A stretch of DNA of 64,000 nucleotides from Saprospira grandis str. Lewin (GTDB taxonomy: Bacteria; Bacteroidota; Bacteroidia; Chitinophagales; Saprospiraceae), in the NCBI RefSeq assembly GCF_000250635.1, contig NC_016940.1:2342001-2406000 (forward strand). Direction: 5' to 3'. The notes beneath the pieces were generated by a model, which was given only the letters and a program-made list of their open reading frames with translations, had not been told where the DNA came from and made no database searches. A program made the translations under genes and the position numbers. Positions 44,876-53,910 of this stretch are shown here, piece after piece. Each line of letters starts with the position of its first letter. Within the stretch, counting starts at the first letter, position 1.

Positions 44876-45952
44876 CTAAAGGCGAGACTGATGAATAAAA
44901 TAGTGGTCCAAAATAACCAAAGCCGCCATGGCCTCTACAATGGGGACGGCCCGAGGGAGCACGCAGGGGTCATGGCGTCCCTTTCCAGCTAAAGTAACTG
45001 GCTCGCCCTTTTGGTTAATGGTCTGTTGAGCTTGCATAAGGGTGGCCACAGGTTTAAAGGCCAAATTGCAATAAATATCCATTCCATTAGAAATTCCGCC
45101 CTGAATTCCGCCAGAATAATTAGTGGTGGTTTTGACCTGTCCATCTTCCAGGACAAAGGGGTCGTTATGTTGGCTACCGCGCATTTTGGTCCCGGCAAAG
45201 CCAGAGCCATATTCAAAGCCCTTACAGGCGTTAATGCTGAGCATCGCCTTGGCCAAATCGGCTTGGAGGCGGTCAAAAACGGGCTCGCCTAGGCCTGGGG
45301 GAACGCCTTCTATGACCAGTGTAATTTGGCCCCCGATACTATCGCCGGCTTTTCGGACCTCTCGGATGAGGGCTTCCATGGCTTGGGCTGTTTTTGGTTC
45401 TGCTGCTCGAACGGGATTTCGTTCTACCTCAGTGGGGTCTAGTTCCCAGTAAGGGCGAGTACATTCTAGTTCGCCTACTGCTTTTACATAGGCCCAAATC
45501 TTCATGTCATATTGGGCCAAAATCTGCCGAGCGACGGCTCCAGCGGCTACCCTTGCGGCAGTTTCTCTGGCAGAAGAGCGGCCCCCACCGCGGTAATCTC
45601 GGATGCCATATTTTGCGGTATAGCTATAGTCGGCATGAGAGGGGCGATAAAGCTCGGCCCAGCCGCTATAATCCTTAGACTTAGCATTTTGGTTGGGGAT
45701 AAAAATATGCAGGGGCGTGCCCGTTGTTTGGCCCTCAAAAAGGCCAGATAAAATCTGAAATTCTTCGGTTTCTTGGCGTTGAGTAACAATAGCCGATTGG
45801 CCGGGTCGTCTGCGGGCCAAATCGCGGCGTATGAGGTCTAGATCTAGCAAAAGGCCAGCTGGGCAGCCGTCAATGATGACCCCAATTCCAGCCCCATGAG
45901 ACTCCCCATAGGTACTAATTCTAAAAATTCGTCCAAAACTATTGCCCGCCAT
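44876..45952 (-). CDS. aroC: Chorismate synthase
   Basis: Last enzyme of the shikimate pathway: converts EPSP to chorismate with reduced FMN as cofactor. N-terminal [20 protein letters not shown], then [15 protein letters not shown], the [21 protein letters not shown] motif (shown from residue ~125) and [13 protein letters not shown]. 358 residues is the family length. ATG at 45952 matches the family start; the frame is open 11 codons further. Its start overlaps the end of the HD hydrolase gene by 14 bp, implying coupled translation. Confidence 0.96.
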   Translation of the reverse strand: MAGNSFGRIFRISTYGESHGAGIGVIIDGCPAGLLLDLDLIRRDLARRRPGQSAIVTQRQETEEFQILSGLFEGQTTGTPLHIFIPNQNAKSKDYSGWAELYRPSHADYSYTAKYGIRDYRGGGRSSARETAARVAAGAVARQILAQYDMKIWAYVKAVGELECTRPYWELDPTEVERNPVRAAEPKTAQAMEALIREVRKAGDSIGGQITLVIEGVPPGLGEPVFDRLQADLAKAMLSINACKGFEYGSGFAGTKMRGSQHNDPFVLEDGQVKTTTNYSGGIQGGISNGMDIYCNLAFKPVATLMQAQQTINQKGEPVTLAGKGRHDPCVLPRAVPIVEAMAALVILDHYFIHQSRL

Positions 45953-46499
45953 CTTCCTCCTCGATATAGCTAGAGTAATCTTCAATTTTTTGGGCCAAGC
46001 GGGCCTCCAGATAGGCGTGAGTGCCGCCCAGAACCTCTAAAATCATTCGGGCATCTTCTTGATAGGCCTTTCTTCTTTCGGCGCTCCAATAATGAGGGGG
46101 AGGACTCATATTCACTAGGCGGTCGGCCAATTTGACCAAACAAGCTTCTTTAGAGTTGGCCTTGATGCGGTTTAGGGAGTCTGCCATTTGTTGTGCCTTG
46201 GGCAGCTTTTTATTTTTGCTTAGGGTTTGTACGGCGGCGCAGACCTCCTCGCCAAACTCGCGGGCGAGTTCTTCGGGCAGGATATCGGTATCTTCTAAAA
46301 CATCATGCAGGATGCCTACCTGCAAGCAGAGGTTTTCGTCAAAACCTTCTGCCTCATTTTCTAGGGCAAAGTTAATTTCGGCTCCAACATGAGCAAGGTG
46401 TAGTAAATAGGGCAATTCACTACCCGACATTTTTTGCCCGGCATGAGCGCGAGCGGCAAAATCTAAAGCTCTACGATAAACATCTACAGGCGTTGGCAT
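45939..46499 (-). CDS. HD-domain hydrolase (RelA/SpoT hydrolase-like)
   Basis: Single-domain metal-dependent phosphohydrolase of 186 residues, related to the ppGpp-hydrolase domain of SpoT (MESH1-like small proteins). Motifs: ARAHAGQKM...[10 protein letters not shown] (residues about 17-40), [10 protein letters not shown] (HD pair with the ED motif) and [10 protein letters not shown]. ppGpp or a related nucleotide is a plausible but unproven substrate. ATG at 46499 is chosen; the frame runs 19 codons further to a TTG. First gene of an operon with aroC and the DUF1294 gene. Confidence 0.85.
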   Translation of the reverse strand: MPTPVDVYRRALDFAARAHAGQKMSGSELPYLLHLAHVGAEINFALENEAEGFDENLCLQVGILHDVLEDTDILPEELAREFGEEVCAAVQTLSKNKKLPKAQQMADSLNRIKANSKEACLVKLADRLVNMSPPPHYWSAERRKAYQEDARMILEVLGGTHAYLEARLAQKIEDYSSYIEEEDGGQ

Positions 46500-46677
46500 A
46501 TTTTCTATCTTTAGGTCCTTAATGAAGTTCTCCGCATCAAAATTACGGAAGAACAATTGAAAGTTAGTAAACTTCTGGCAAAATCAAGCCTTTTCGCTAA
46601 GCAGAGCGTTATTGGGGCGAGATTATTTTTGGTCCAGATAGCTTTTGCTGCCCTTGGGCAGCCTTTGTCGAGCGTTT

Positions 46678-46785
46678 GGCCTAGCGATGTGGAGGGGTGG
46701 CCGAAGGCCAGACCGAGCCAGCTTGCTGGCGAAGGGCCGAGCGAATAGCGAGCCCCGGAACGTAGCGCAGCGCAGCTGAGGCCCC
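46678..46785 (+). repeat. GC-rich intergenic element copy 16 (GGCCT/AGGCC class)
   Basis: Box GGCCTAGCGATGTGG, core variant GCCGAGCGAATAGCGAGC, end shortened to GCTGAGGCCCC. A CTGCCCTTGGGCAG hairpin precedes it (46649-46662). Confidence 0.85.
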
Positions 46786-46813
46786 AAAAAAATACAAAAA
46801 AACAAGAGCGGCT

Positions 46814-46845
46814 TTTGTTTGGCCCTACAAATAGCTGTAGCTTTC
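46814..46845 (+). promoter_or_regulatory. Promoter of the secreted phospholipase D-like gene
   Basis: TTTG (46814-46817), 20 nt, TAGCTTTC (46838-46845): one mismatch to TAnnTTTG. The ATG is 29 bp downstream. Confidence 0.65.
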
Positions 46846-46873
46846 CAATCGATATTTAAAACCAACACTACTT

Positions 46874-48505
46874 ATGAAAACATTACTACCTATTCTTTTT
46901 GTACTGGCTTTTGCGCCTTGGGCTTCGGCTCAGTTTGTCATTTTTGGCGAAGCCGTACAATCCAATATCAGCAATTCTGGATTTACCGTTAGCTACAATA
47001 CCTCTCAGCCGGGGGAGGGAATTTTGGAGTATGGGCTAACGCCTAGCCTAGAAATGGGTTTTTCTGCTGCTGGTCCCAATGCGAGCAGCCACCAAGTAGC
47101 GCTTTCGGGCCTACAGGCTGCAGAGGTCTATTATGTTCGCCCTAGCCTGATTCGGAATGGCGACACCATTCCCTCGACCAAAACGGCCATTATGGCCACG
47201 GCTTCTAACTCTACTGGGCAGATCAAAATCTTCTTTAATAAGAGCATTGATGTGAACGTATCTAATGGGACCTATCCGCATATCAACAACTCTTCGGCGG
47301 CTATTGTTGCCGAGCTCATTAAGCGAATTGATAGTGCCCAAACGAGCATTGATGTGGCCGCCTATAATATCAACCAAGCGAACATTGTAACGGCCCTAAA
47401 CAACGCCCAAACTAGAGGCGTTGTGGTGCGCTATATTGCCAATGATGGGACCTCTAACAGTGCGTTGAGCAATGCCAACTTTCCTTATGAGGAAGTGAAT
47501 AATACTGGCCTGATGCACAATAAATTTCTCGTTTTTGATGCGGGCTCTGTCTATGATAGCTACGTTTGGACCGGCTCGATGAACTTGACGTCTGGAAATA
47601 TCTATGACGATTTTAATAATGTCGTTTTGGTCCAAGATCAAACTTTGGCCAAAGCTTACAGCATTGAATTTAATGAGATGTGGGGTAGCACGACAACTAC
47701 CTTTGATGTGGTGGCTAGCCGTGTAGGCGGTCAAAAAGCCGATAATACGCCGCATTTGTTCATGATTGGCGGCAAGTTGGTCGAGCAGTATTTTTCGCCT
47801 AGCGATAATACCACCACGGCCATTAAAAATGCTGTACTTTCTGCGGGTGGAGATGTTTCTTTTGCCCTACTCACCTTTACCAACAATGAGTTGAGAGATG
47901 CCGTTTTGGACCGTCAACAGTCTGGAGAGCAAGTAGCTGGAATCATTGAAAATATTGGCGATTTGGGCAGTGATTACAATGACCTCAATGCTGCTGGCGT
48001 AGATGTTTATGCAGATAATCAGCCTCATGATATCCACCACAAATATGCAATTATTGATGCCAACACCCCCAACTCGGACCCTCAGGTGGTTACGGGCTCG
48101 CATAACTGGTCGCAGGGGGCCGAGGATGTCAATGATGAAAACACCCTCATTATCCATGATGCTGAAATTGCCAACTGGTACCTACAAGAGTTTTCGGCTC
48201 GCTATTGTGCCAATGAAGGAAGCAGCAACTGCCAATATGATCCCGCTGTTTCGGTTTGGCAAACAGAACTAGAGAGCTTCAAGGTATATCCCAATCCTAG
48301 CCAAGGCCAAATTCAAATTGAGTTGGATCAAGAGCAAGTATTAGATTATCAGCTGCTCAATAGCTTGGGCCAAAGCGTTCTAAGTGGCCAAATTCAAGGA
48401 CAGCAGGCGCAGCTAAGCCTAAATCAACTGCCCAAAGGAAGCTACTATTTGGTCCTCTATAAGGAAGGCCAAGCTTGGGGCCGACAACTCATTCAGTTGT
48501 TTTAA
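46874..48505 (+). CDS. Secreted phospholipase D-like protein with T9SS sorting domain
   Basis: Exported enzyme of 543 residues with signal peptide 1-19. Residues about 20-115 form a fibronectin-III-like domain. Two PLD half-sites follow: HNKFLVFD (about 215-222) with GSMNLTSGN, and HHKYAIID (about 388-395) with GSHNWSQGAED, giving the paired HxK sites of the PLD superfamily. Residues about 465-543 are a type A T9SS sorting domain (VYPNPSQGQ, LPKGSYYLVLY). It could act on phospholipids or nucleic acids outside the cell; which is unknown. S. grandis preys on other bacteria, so a role in prey digestion is an attractive inference. Confidence 0.9.
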   Translation: MKTLLPILFVLAFAPWASAQFVIFGEAVQSNISNSGFTVSYNTSQPGEGILEYGLTPSLEMGFSAAGPNASSHQVALSGLQAAEVYYVRPSLIRNGDTIPSTKTAIMATASNSTGQIKIFFNKSIDVNVSNGTYPHINNSSAAIVAELIKRIDSAQTSIDVAAYNINQANIVTALNNAQTRGVVVRYIANDGTSNSALSNANFPYEEVNNTGLMHNKFLVFDAGSVYDSYVWTGSMNLTSGNIYDDFNNVVLVQDQTLAKAYSIEFNEMWGSTTTTFDVVASRVGGQKADNTPHLFMIGGKLVEQYFSPSDNTTTAIKNAVLSAGGDVSFALLTFTNNELRDAVLDRQQSGEQVAGIIENIGDLGSDYNDLNAAGVDVYADNQPHDIHHKYAIIDANTPNSDPQVVTGSHNWSQGAEDVNDENTLIIHDAEIANWYLQEFSARYCANEGSSNCQYDPAVSVWQTELESFKVYPNPSQGQIQIELDQEQVLDYQLLNSLGQSVLSGQIQGQQAQLSLNQLPKGSYYLVLYKEGQAWGRQLIQLF

Positions 48506-48530
48506 GCCTTTGCTTAGCTAATAATAAATA

Positions 48531-48569
48531 AGCGGCCAACTCTTCTTAAAGAGTTGGCCGCTACTTTTT
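48531..48569 (+). terminator. Bidirectional terminator between the PLD-like and protease-like genes
   Basis: AGCGGCCAACTCTT (48531-48544) pairs perfectly with AAGAGTTGGCCGCT (48549-48562), followed by TTTTT. It lies between convergent stops. Confidence 0.85.
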
Positions 48570-48578
48570 GACCGACTG

Positions 48579-49586
48579 CTATTCTTGAATAATCGCCTTG
48601 ATTTTCTCGGCAATAACCTTGCCCTTGGGACCCAGTGATTTTATAGGTTTACCACTAGCGGCATAGGCCAAAAAGGTGAAATTATCGGCCAAAACCTCAT
48701 CGGGATGAATGGTATAATTGGTGTTGCGACCAATTTGCTCCCAGTAATTATTAAGCTCTTTTTCCTCTAGGCCCAAATCGGGACTTTTTATGCGATATTG
48801 GCCCGCTTGGGGGAGCTCCTCTAGCTCAAAAAACTGAAAAAGCATAGCTTGTAGCATCGGAATGCCCTTATAGGCCCCAAAACGAGAAAAAATAATGGGA
48901 GTAGCCAAAAATTCTTGTTCGTTCTTATCTTTTAGCCGAATGGCATAATTTAAATCTAGGCCATCGGGATTATAGAAAATGCGCTTTTGGAGAAAATCAG
49001 ACAAGATCAGGCTGTCTATTTGCTGATAACCAATGGCCGCATAAAGTGCCTTCCTTTTTTGGGGCGAATAGCGAGAATAAATATGAAAAATCTCATGAAT
49101 TAGGGTTTGTTCTAGCTTGCTGCTATTGATCAATTGATCGGCTGGAATAACAATGCAGTTTTCTCGAGTATAATAAACCGAGGCCCCATAATAGCTGCCC
49201 AAAGTCTTTATTAGCCGCATTTTGGGCAGCTTAATATTAGGCGCAAAAGCAGCAATGCGGTCTAGGGCCGACTGAAAGGTTTTATGCAGCAAAATTTGCT
49301 CGCTAGCACTAAATTCCTGAACATCCTTTTGCAGCATTTCTTTGTAGTGGGGCAAGAGGTCTAGCCTTTTGTTTGTGGCCTTTTCTAGCTGCATCTGAAT
49401 GGCCATTTCTAGGGCTTGTACCTTTTCAAAATAACCCTCCTTACTGTCTTGCACAACAGCGGCTTGGGCCGCTTCTAGCGATAAAATTTCATAGTCGCAA
49501 AGGACATGATGCCCCTCTTTTTGGGGAGGCTGTTGGCAGCTGCTCAGCAAAAGGAGGCCAAGCAAAGGAAAAAGAAGAAAACGCAT
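48579..49586 (-). CDS. Putative zinc-metalloprotease lipoprotein (HExxH)
   Basis: Lipoprotein of 335 residues, lipobox LSSC with Cys at residue 17. The zinc-binding HEIFH is at residues 164-168 (TLIHEIFHIYSRYS). A possible third ligand is Glu297 in HPDEVLADNF, a context seen in gluzincin-type proteases. I do not recognise the family. The rest is mostly helical. It starts 4 bp after the WbqC-like gene stop, so the two form an operon. Activity is inferred from the motif only. Confidence 0.75.
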   Translation of the reverse strand: MRFLLFPLLGLLLLSSCQQPPQKEGHHVLCDYEILSLEAAQAAVVQDSKEGYFEKVQALEMAIQMQLEKATNKRLDLLPHYKEMLQKDVQEFSASEQILLHKTFQSALDRIAAFAPNIKLPKMRLIKTLGSYYGASVYYTRENCIVIPADQLINSSKLEQTLIHEIFHIYSRYSPQKRKALYAAIGYQQIDSLILSDFLQKRIFYNPDGLDLNYAIRLKDKNEQEFLATPIIFSRFGAYKGIPMLQAMLFQFFELEELPQAGQYRIKSPDLGLEEKELNNYWEQIGRNTNYTIHPDEVLADNFTFLAYAASGKPIKSLGPKGKVIAEKIKAIIQE

Positions 49587-49590
49587 AAAA

Positions 49591-50223
49591 TTAAGGGGTT
49601 TTAAATTGTTGGGCCAAATAATAAGGCGCCTCGGGCCCCATGCAAAACAGGAGGTCCAAAGCCGATAAATGAGCTAAAAAACCTAAACGGTCCTCAAAAA
49701 GCTGAGGGTAGGGCAGGGGCGCAAAATAGGGATCGGGGGCTTTGGTTTGCTGTGGTCGAATCTGATTCCGAAAATCAATGCCTGCCTCAAATTGATGCGA
49801 AAACTGCGCTGTAAAAGAAGGCGTTTCCAACTGAAAATGCTCCAATAAAAACTGCAAAGCGGCCCAATTTAGAGCAAACAAATGGCTGGGCCGACTCTCC
49901 AAAATGGCCCGAATTTCCTCCCCATAATAATCAAAAAAAGGAGCCTTGCCATAGGCCGTTTCTATGCTGCGCCAATGCTGTTTGGGCCAGTCCTTTTTGT
50001 AGTCAATTTTTACCTCCCGAACCGGCAATTGCTGATGCTTGCCCTTCTCTAAAGGCACCGATAAGGCCAATTTCCCCTGGGCCGTCGCCAAATGATAACG
50101 ATTGCGAAAAGACCCCTTCCGATAATGCTCCTCGCCTTCCAAAATAACCGAAAAACCCAGCCATTTAGAGAGGTACTGCAAAGAGGGAAAAAGCTGTAAT
50201 TCTATTAAAAGTGAATCCTGCAT
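49591..50223 (-). CDS. WbqC-like family protein
   Basis: Cytoplasmic protein of 210 residues matching the WbqC-like family: LFPSLQYLSKWL at the N terminus, EHYRKGSFRNRYHLATAQGKLALSVPLEKGK, then WRSIETAYGKAPFFDYYGEEI. Members sit in polysaccharide clusters in some species and elsewhere in Bacteroidota near unrelated genes; the reaction is not established. ATG at 50223. A perfect TATATTTG -7 box lies 28 bp upstream. Confidence 0.88.
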   Translation of the reverse strand: MQDSLLIELQLFPSLQYLSKWLGFSVILEGEEHYRKGSFRNRYHLATAQGKLALSVPLEKGKHQQLPVREVKIDYKKDWPKQHWRSIETAYGKAPFFDYYGEEIRAILESRPSHLFALNWAALQFLLEHFQLETPSFTAQFSHQFEAGIDFRNQIRPQQTKAPDPYFAPLPYPQLFEDRLGFLAHLSALDLLFCMGPEAPYYLAQQFKTP

Positions 50224-50250
50224 AAGTCGTCTTGTTCAATAAAGTTTAGG

Positions 50251-50258
50251 CAAATATA
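50251..50258 (-). promoter_or_regulatory. -7 box before the WbqC-like operon
   Basis: Minus-strand TATATTTG, an exact TAnnTTTG, 28 bp before the ATG and 21 bp from repeat copy 17. No TTG at the -33 position. Confidence 0.5.
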
Positions 50259-50278
50259 ATGCATTTGAAAAAGGATTT

Positions 50279-50399
50279 GGGGCTGCCCCTCCCTTTGGTC
50301 GGGTCGGGCTGTATCGCAGCTCGCTGTTCGCTCGGCCCTGCAGCGGCAAAGCCGCTTTGGTCTGCCGCCTGCGGCGGCCCTGCTGCCCATCCCTCAGCC
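50279..50399 (-). repeat. GC-rich intergenic element copy 17 (GGCTG/CAGCC class)
   Basis: Starts GGGGCTGCCCCTCCC, hairpin with TTTGG loop, core variant GCTCGCTGTTCGCTCGG, box GGCTGAGGGATGG read leftward to 50399. Confidence 0.85.
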
Positions 50400-50419
50400 A
50401 GATTTAATTGCGCTGCTTT

Positions 50420-50516
50420 GGCCATCTTTGCTATGAATTTTTGGCTAGGCTAGCTATTTTTTAAGGGCATAGCCTTCGCTATGGCCGAGAAAAATAGGGC
50501 CGACTAGCAGGAAATT
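50420..50516 (-). repeat. AT-rich dispersed repeat, copy B (partner at 35410-35517)
   Basis: On the minus strand: AATTTCCTGCTAGTC, TATTTTTCTCGG, hairpin CATAGCGAAGGCTATG, TTAAAAAAT, then AAGATGGCC. It lies 20 bp from the class-box side of copy 17, the same relative arrangement as copy A beside copy 12. Confidence 0.75.
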
Positions 50517-50685
50517 GCTGCAAACTATAAAAGTGAGCGCGTTTAAATCTGGCTATTGCCTGCGGCCCTTCGGGCCTGTCCACCGTAAAATAAACCTAAC
50601 ACTAAAATGTCTTAAGACTGAATATAAATAAGTTCTTAGAGGGCTAAACTTACATAAATATGACAGTAAAATGACGCTCTGCCCG

Positions 50686-50693
50686 TACTTTTG
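50686..50693 (+). promoter_or_regulatory. -7 box upstream of hemA
   Basis: TACTTTTG is a perfect TAnnTTTG. It would give a leader of about 190 nt before the hemA ATG at 50892. The -33 region is unconvincing. Confidence 0.5.
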
Positions 50694-50891
50694 TAGTGCT
50701 TTGCTGTTTACTATAAATGTAGGTCTTTTCTGTATAAGCTAGCCCATTTGCTTGGCCCTATAGCCGCCAAGCAAAAACTGTTTTGCAGAATTTACCGTAC
50801 TTCAGTAAAACCGGATTGCCATGCTCCCTGGCCCCAAAGCGCTACAATTTGTTGGCGTCTCCCTTTCTTAACAGCTGCTAAAGATATCGCC

Positions 50892-52148
50892 ATGAAGGCC
50901 ATAGAACAATACAAAATCATCACATTTACCCATCGCCGTACTGATTTAAACGGGATTGGCCAATTTGTACTCCGACCGAAAACAGAGGAAGAATCTGTTT
51001 TGGAACAATTGCATGCCTTTAAGCAGCAGATTGGCGCCAAAGAGATCTATTATCTTTCTACTTGTAACCGCATTCTGTTTTTAGTGTTGGCCCAAAAAGA
51101 GGATAAAGGCAAGGCCTTTAAGCAAAAGTTTATGCAAACCCTATATGCAGACTTGAGCGAGGCCCTACAAGCTAAGGCCCTTAAGGAGGCTTTTTTGTAT
51201 GAGGGCCTAGAGGCGATTGACCACTTTTTTCGGGTTTCGGCTTCTATGGATTCTTTGGTGGTGGGCGAGCGCGAGATTCTTCGCCAACTCCGAGAAGCTT
51301 ATCAAGATAATCTGGAGCAAGGCCTTACGGGAGATGCCATCCGCTTACTGATGCGCTTTACGGTAGAAACGGCCAAAAGAGTCTATTCTTCTACTCGCAT
51401 TGGCGAAAAGCCCGTTTCGGTGGTGTCTTTGGCGGTTTCTAAACTCATGCAGGCCCAATTGCCACCTAGCTCTCGCTTTTTGTTGTTGGGGGCCGGGCAA
51501 ACCAACGCTCTTTTTGCCAAGTTTCTAAAAAAGTATGGCTACCATAAAGTCACGGTCTTTAACCGCAGCCTGAAAAAAGCGCAGGAGTTGGCCCAAGATT
51601 TTGATGGGGAGGGCCTTTTACTCAGCCAGTTGGGAGAATATAGAAAGGGCTTTGATGTTGTCGTGGCTGCCACAGGCGCCAAATCGGCCCTATTAACGAC
51701 TGAGCTTTATGGGCAGCTTTTGGGCGAAGAAGCAGCAAGTAGCAAATTACTGATTGATTTGAGTATTCCGAATAATATTGAGCCCGCTATAGCGGAGCAG
51801 TACCCCAAGGCGCAGTATATTCCCATTGAGAGTTTGAGAGAATTGGCCCAAAAGAATTTGGCCTTTAGAGAGCAGGAACTAGAGCGGGCCAAAGAAGTCG
51901 TAGAAGAGCAGGTAGATATCTTTTATCAGGCCTTTAAGGAGCGTTTGATTGAGCTAGCCCTCCGAGAGGTGCCCATTCAGGTGAAGGCCATTCGGCAGCA
52001 TGCTCTAAATAATGTATTTAAGAAAGAACTAGCCGATTTGGATGAGGAGTCTTTGGCCCTTTTGGACCGCATGATGGCCTATATGGAAAAGCGCTGCATT
52101 GCAATTCCCTTGCAAGTGGCCAAGCAAAATATGTTGAAAGAAGACTAG
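50892..52148 (+). CDS. hemA: Glutamyl-tRNA reductase
   Basis: Reduces glutamyl-tRNA to glutamate-1-semialdehyde with NADPH, the first committed step of tetrapyrrole synthesis. The catalytic Cys58 lies in YYLSTCNR, preceded by the N-terminal HRRTDLNGIG. DSLVVGEREILRQLREAY and the NADPH-binding LLLGAGQTNALFAKFLKKYG follow; the C-terminal dimerisation helix is intact. The open frame begins at 50748, but ATG at 50892 (MKAIEQYK) matches the family start and gives 418 residues. hemC follows after one repeat element, so both genes probably act in one haem unit. Confidence 0.95.
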   Translation: MKAIEQYKIITFTHRRTDLNGIGQFVLRPKTEEESVLEQLHAFKQQIGAKEIYYLSTCNRILFLVLAQKEDKGKAFKQKFMQTLYADLSEALQAKALKEAFLYEGLEAIDHFFRVSASMDSLVVGEREILRQLREAYQDNLEQGLTGDAIRLLMRFTVETAKRVYSSTRIGEKPVSVVSLAVSKLMQAQLPPSSRFLLLGAGQTNALFAKFLKKYGYHKVTVFNRSLKKAQELAQDFDGEGLLLSQLGEYRKGFDVVVAATGAKSALLTTELYGQLLGEEAASSKLLIDLSIPNNIEPAIAEQYPKAQYIPIESLRELAQKNLAFREQELERAKEVVEEQVDIFYQAFKERLIELALREVPIQVKAIRQHALNNVFKKELADLDEESLALLDRMMAYMEKRCIAIPLQVAKQNMLKED

Positions 52149-52164
52149 CCATTCTCGTCTAGGG

Positions 52165-52330
52165 CGGGGCCGAAGGCCCCGCAAAGGAGCGAAGCGACGC
52201 GGCTGAGGGATGGATAGCAGTGGCGCAAAGCGCCAGACCCAGTTTTTTGAGCGCAGCGAAAAAAACGCAGGGCCGAGCAAGCCTGCGAGCTGCGACACAG
52301 CCCGACCCGGCCATTGGCCGGGGCAGCCCC
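52165..52330 (+). repeat. GC-rich intergenic element copy 18 (GGCTG/CAGCC class)
   Basis: Leading hairpin GGGGCCGAAGGCCCC, box GGCTGAGGGATGG, hairpin GGCGCAAAGCGCC in place of GGCCGAAGGCC, last hairpin CCCGGCCATTGGCCGGGG, end GCAGCCCCAAAA. It fills the hemA-hemC spacer. Confidence 0.85.
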
Positions 52331-52385
52331 AAAAAAAGAAATAGAAAAACTTCAGTATCTTGGCGGCGAACAGAATAAATAGAAT

Positions 52386-53282
52386 ATGAGAAAATTGATT
52401 ATTGGGACCCGAGGCAGCAAATTGGCGCTTTGGCAGGCCTATTATACGCAAGAACAGCTCAAGGCATTGGGTTTTGAGTCTGAATTGAAGATTATCAAAA
52501 CGCAGGGGGACCGCATTCAGCACCTCAGCTTTGATAAGATGGAAGGCAAGGGCTTTTTTACCAAAGAAATTGAGGCCGCTTTACTAGAGGGCGAGATTGA
52601 TTTGGCCGTGCATTCGATGAAAGACATGCCCACCACACAGCCCAAAGGTCTAAAATTATCGGCCGTATCTTATCGGGATAAGGTGGCCGATTTGTTATTG
52701 ATTCGCAAAGAAGTATTGGCAGAAAAAGAGCCTTTGGGTTTGCCGCCCAATGCCATTGTGGGAACCTCTTCTGCCCGTAGAAAGGCCCAGATTTTAGATT
52801 TTCGGCCCGATTTGGAGATCAAGGATATTCGGGGAAATGTGCCCACTCGCCTCAATAAGCTCAGAGAGGGGCAGTTTGATGCGATTTTGTTGGCTGCGGC
52901 TGGCGTTAATCGCCTAGAAATTCCCTTAGATGAGTTTGAGGTTTTTGAGTTTGATCCTAGAGAATTTGTGCCTGCTCCCGCCCAGGGCGTTTTGGTTTGG
53001 CAATGTCGCTCGGAGGACCTACAAACGCAGCGGATTGTAGCCAAATTGCACAAAAAAGAGGTAGTCGCCTGTACCAATGTAGAGCGTCGCTTGTTGCAGC
53101 TCTTTGATGGCGGCTGTCAGATGCCTTTGGGGGCCTACTGCTACAGAGAAAATGGCAGTTACCACGCTTATGCGGCAGTAGCCGAAAGCTGGAACAGCCC
53201 CGTGAAGCGGGTCCAACTATCGGCCTCTACTCATACAAAATTGGCCGAACGCCTCTATGCGCTCTTGCAAGAAGAAGCCTAA
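52386..53282 (+). CDS. hemC: Hydroxymethylbilane synthase (porphobilinogen deaminase)
   Basis: Joins four porphobilinogen units to hydroxymethylbilane on a covalent dipyrromethane cofactor. Motifs: IGTRGSKLALWQA, KTQGDR, FTKEIEAALLEGEIDLAVHSMKD, GTSSARRKAQ and IRGNVPTRL. The cofactor-binding Cys is in FDGGCQMPLGAY (about residue 243). 298 residues, slightly short at the C terminus compared with E. coli, typical for the phylum. The stop overlaps the convergent lipoprotein gene by 4 bp. Confidence 0.97.
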   Translation: MRKLIIGTRGSKLALWQAYYTQEQLKALGFESELKIIKTQGDRIQHLSFDKMEGKGFFTKEIEAALLEGEIDLAVHSMKDMPTTQPKGLKLSAVSYRDKVADLLLIRKEVLAEKEPLGLPPNAIVGTSSARRKAQILDFRPDLEIKDIRGNVPTRLNKLREGQFDAILLAAAGVNRLEIPLDEFEVFEFDPREFVPAPAQGVLVWQCRSEDLQTQRIVAKLHKKEVVACTNVERRLLQLFDGGCQMPLGAYCYRENGSYHAYAAVAESWNSPVKRVQLSASTHTKLAERLYALLQEEA

Positions 53283-53902
53283 TTTTGATAAATTGTATCG
53301 CTGCGAAGGGGGAGGAGCATATCGAGCTCATTGACCTTATAGCGGCGGATGACCACCATCGGTTTGCTTCCCATAATGGGGAGGGAAGGAATTGCGAGAA
53401 CCGATTCGGAGGGTAAAAAAATAAGATATTGGCCCAAAGTCTCTAGTGGATTTTGGGCCGCATCTTCTTTGAGGGCCAAGAGTTGGCCCTCTCTTTCTTT
53501 AAAGATATGCAGCTTTTGCTGTTTGCCGTCAAAACTACCACAAACAAAAAGAGAGTCGCTAAATTGGTGCATGGCCCGAAAATCGGGCTGCGGAGCCTCA
53601 AAAAGTAGGGCGGCCAGCTTATTTTTTTTGCCCTTTAGGGGCAAGGGCAGGCTCATGTTATTTTTCTGGACCAGCAGGCTATCCCCTTTTATGGCCAACT
53701 GATAGCGATTGCGCCCAATCAGGGTATCAATACCCGCATTTTTGGCCGTTCGTTCGCCCGCCAACCGAGGGGGGAGCTTTTGCTGCCTGCTACTGTCTTG
53801 GGCCAGTTTCTCCTTAAGTGCTTGGGCCTCTTGGCTAGTATCTTGGCAAGAAAAAAGGGAGAACATCAAAAAGCAGCAGAAAAAAAATCTAGCGAATCGC
53901 AT
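53279..53902 (-). CDS. Hypothetical lipoprotein downstream of porZ
   Basis: Lipoprotein of 207 residues with signal MRFARFFFCCFLMFSLFSCQD (lipobox LFSC, Cys19). A charged helix (about 22-45) is followed by a beta-rich part (RYQLAIKGDSLLVQKNN, DSLFVCGSFDGKQQKLHIF). Not recognised. It starts 8 bp after porZ and is probably in its operon, which makes a role in the T9SS or envelope possible but unproven. Confidence 0.72.
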   Translation of the reverse strand: MRFARFFFCCFLMFSLFSCQDTSQEAQALKEKLAQDSSRQQKLPPRLAGERTAKNAGIDTLIGRNRYQLAIKGDSLLVQKNNMSLPLPLKGKKNKLAALLFEAPQPDFRAMHQFSDSLFVCGSFDGKQQKLHIFKEREGQLLALKEDAAQNPLETLGQYLIFLPSESVLAIPSLPIMGSKPMVVIRRYKVNELDMLLPLRSDTIYQN

Positions 53903-53910
53903 GAGATATA

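Noticed and set aside
50748-50891. 48-residue N-terminal extension of hemA
   Set aside because: The extra residues are not hemA-like and contain no targeting signal; the family start is at 50892.
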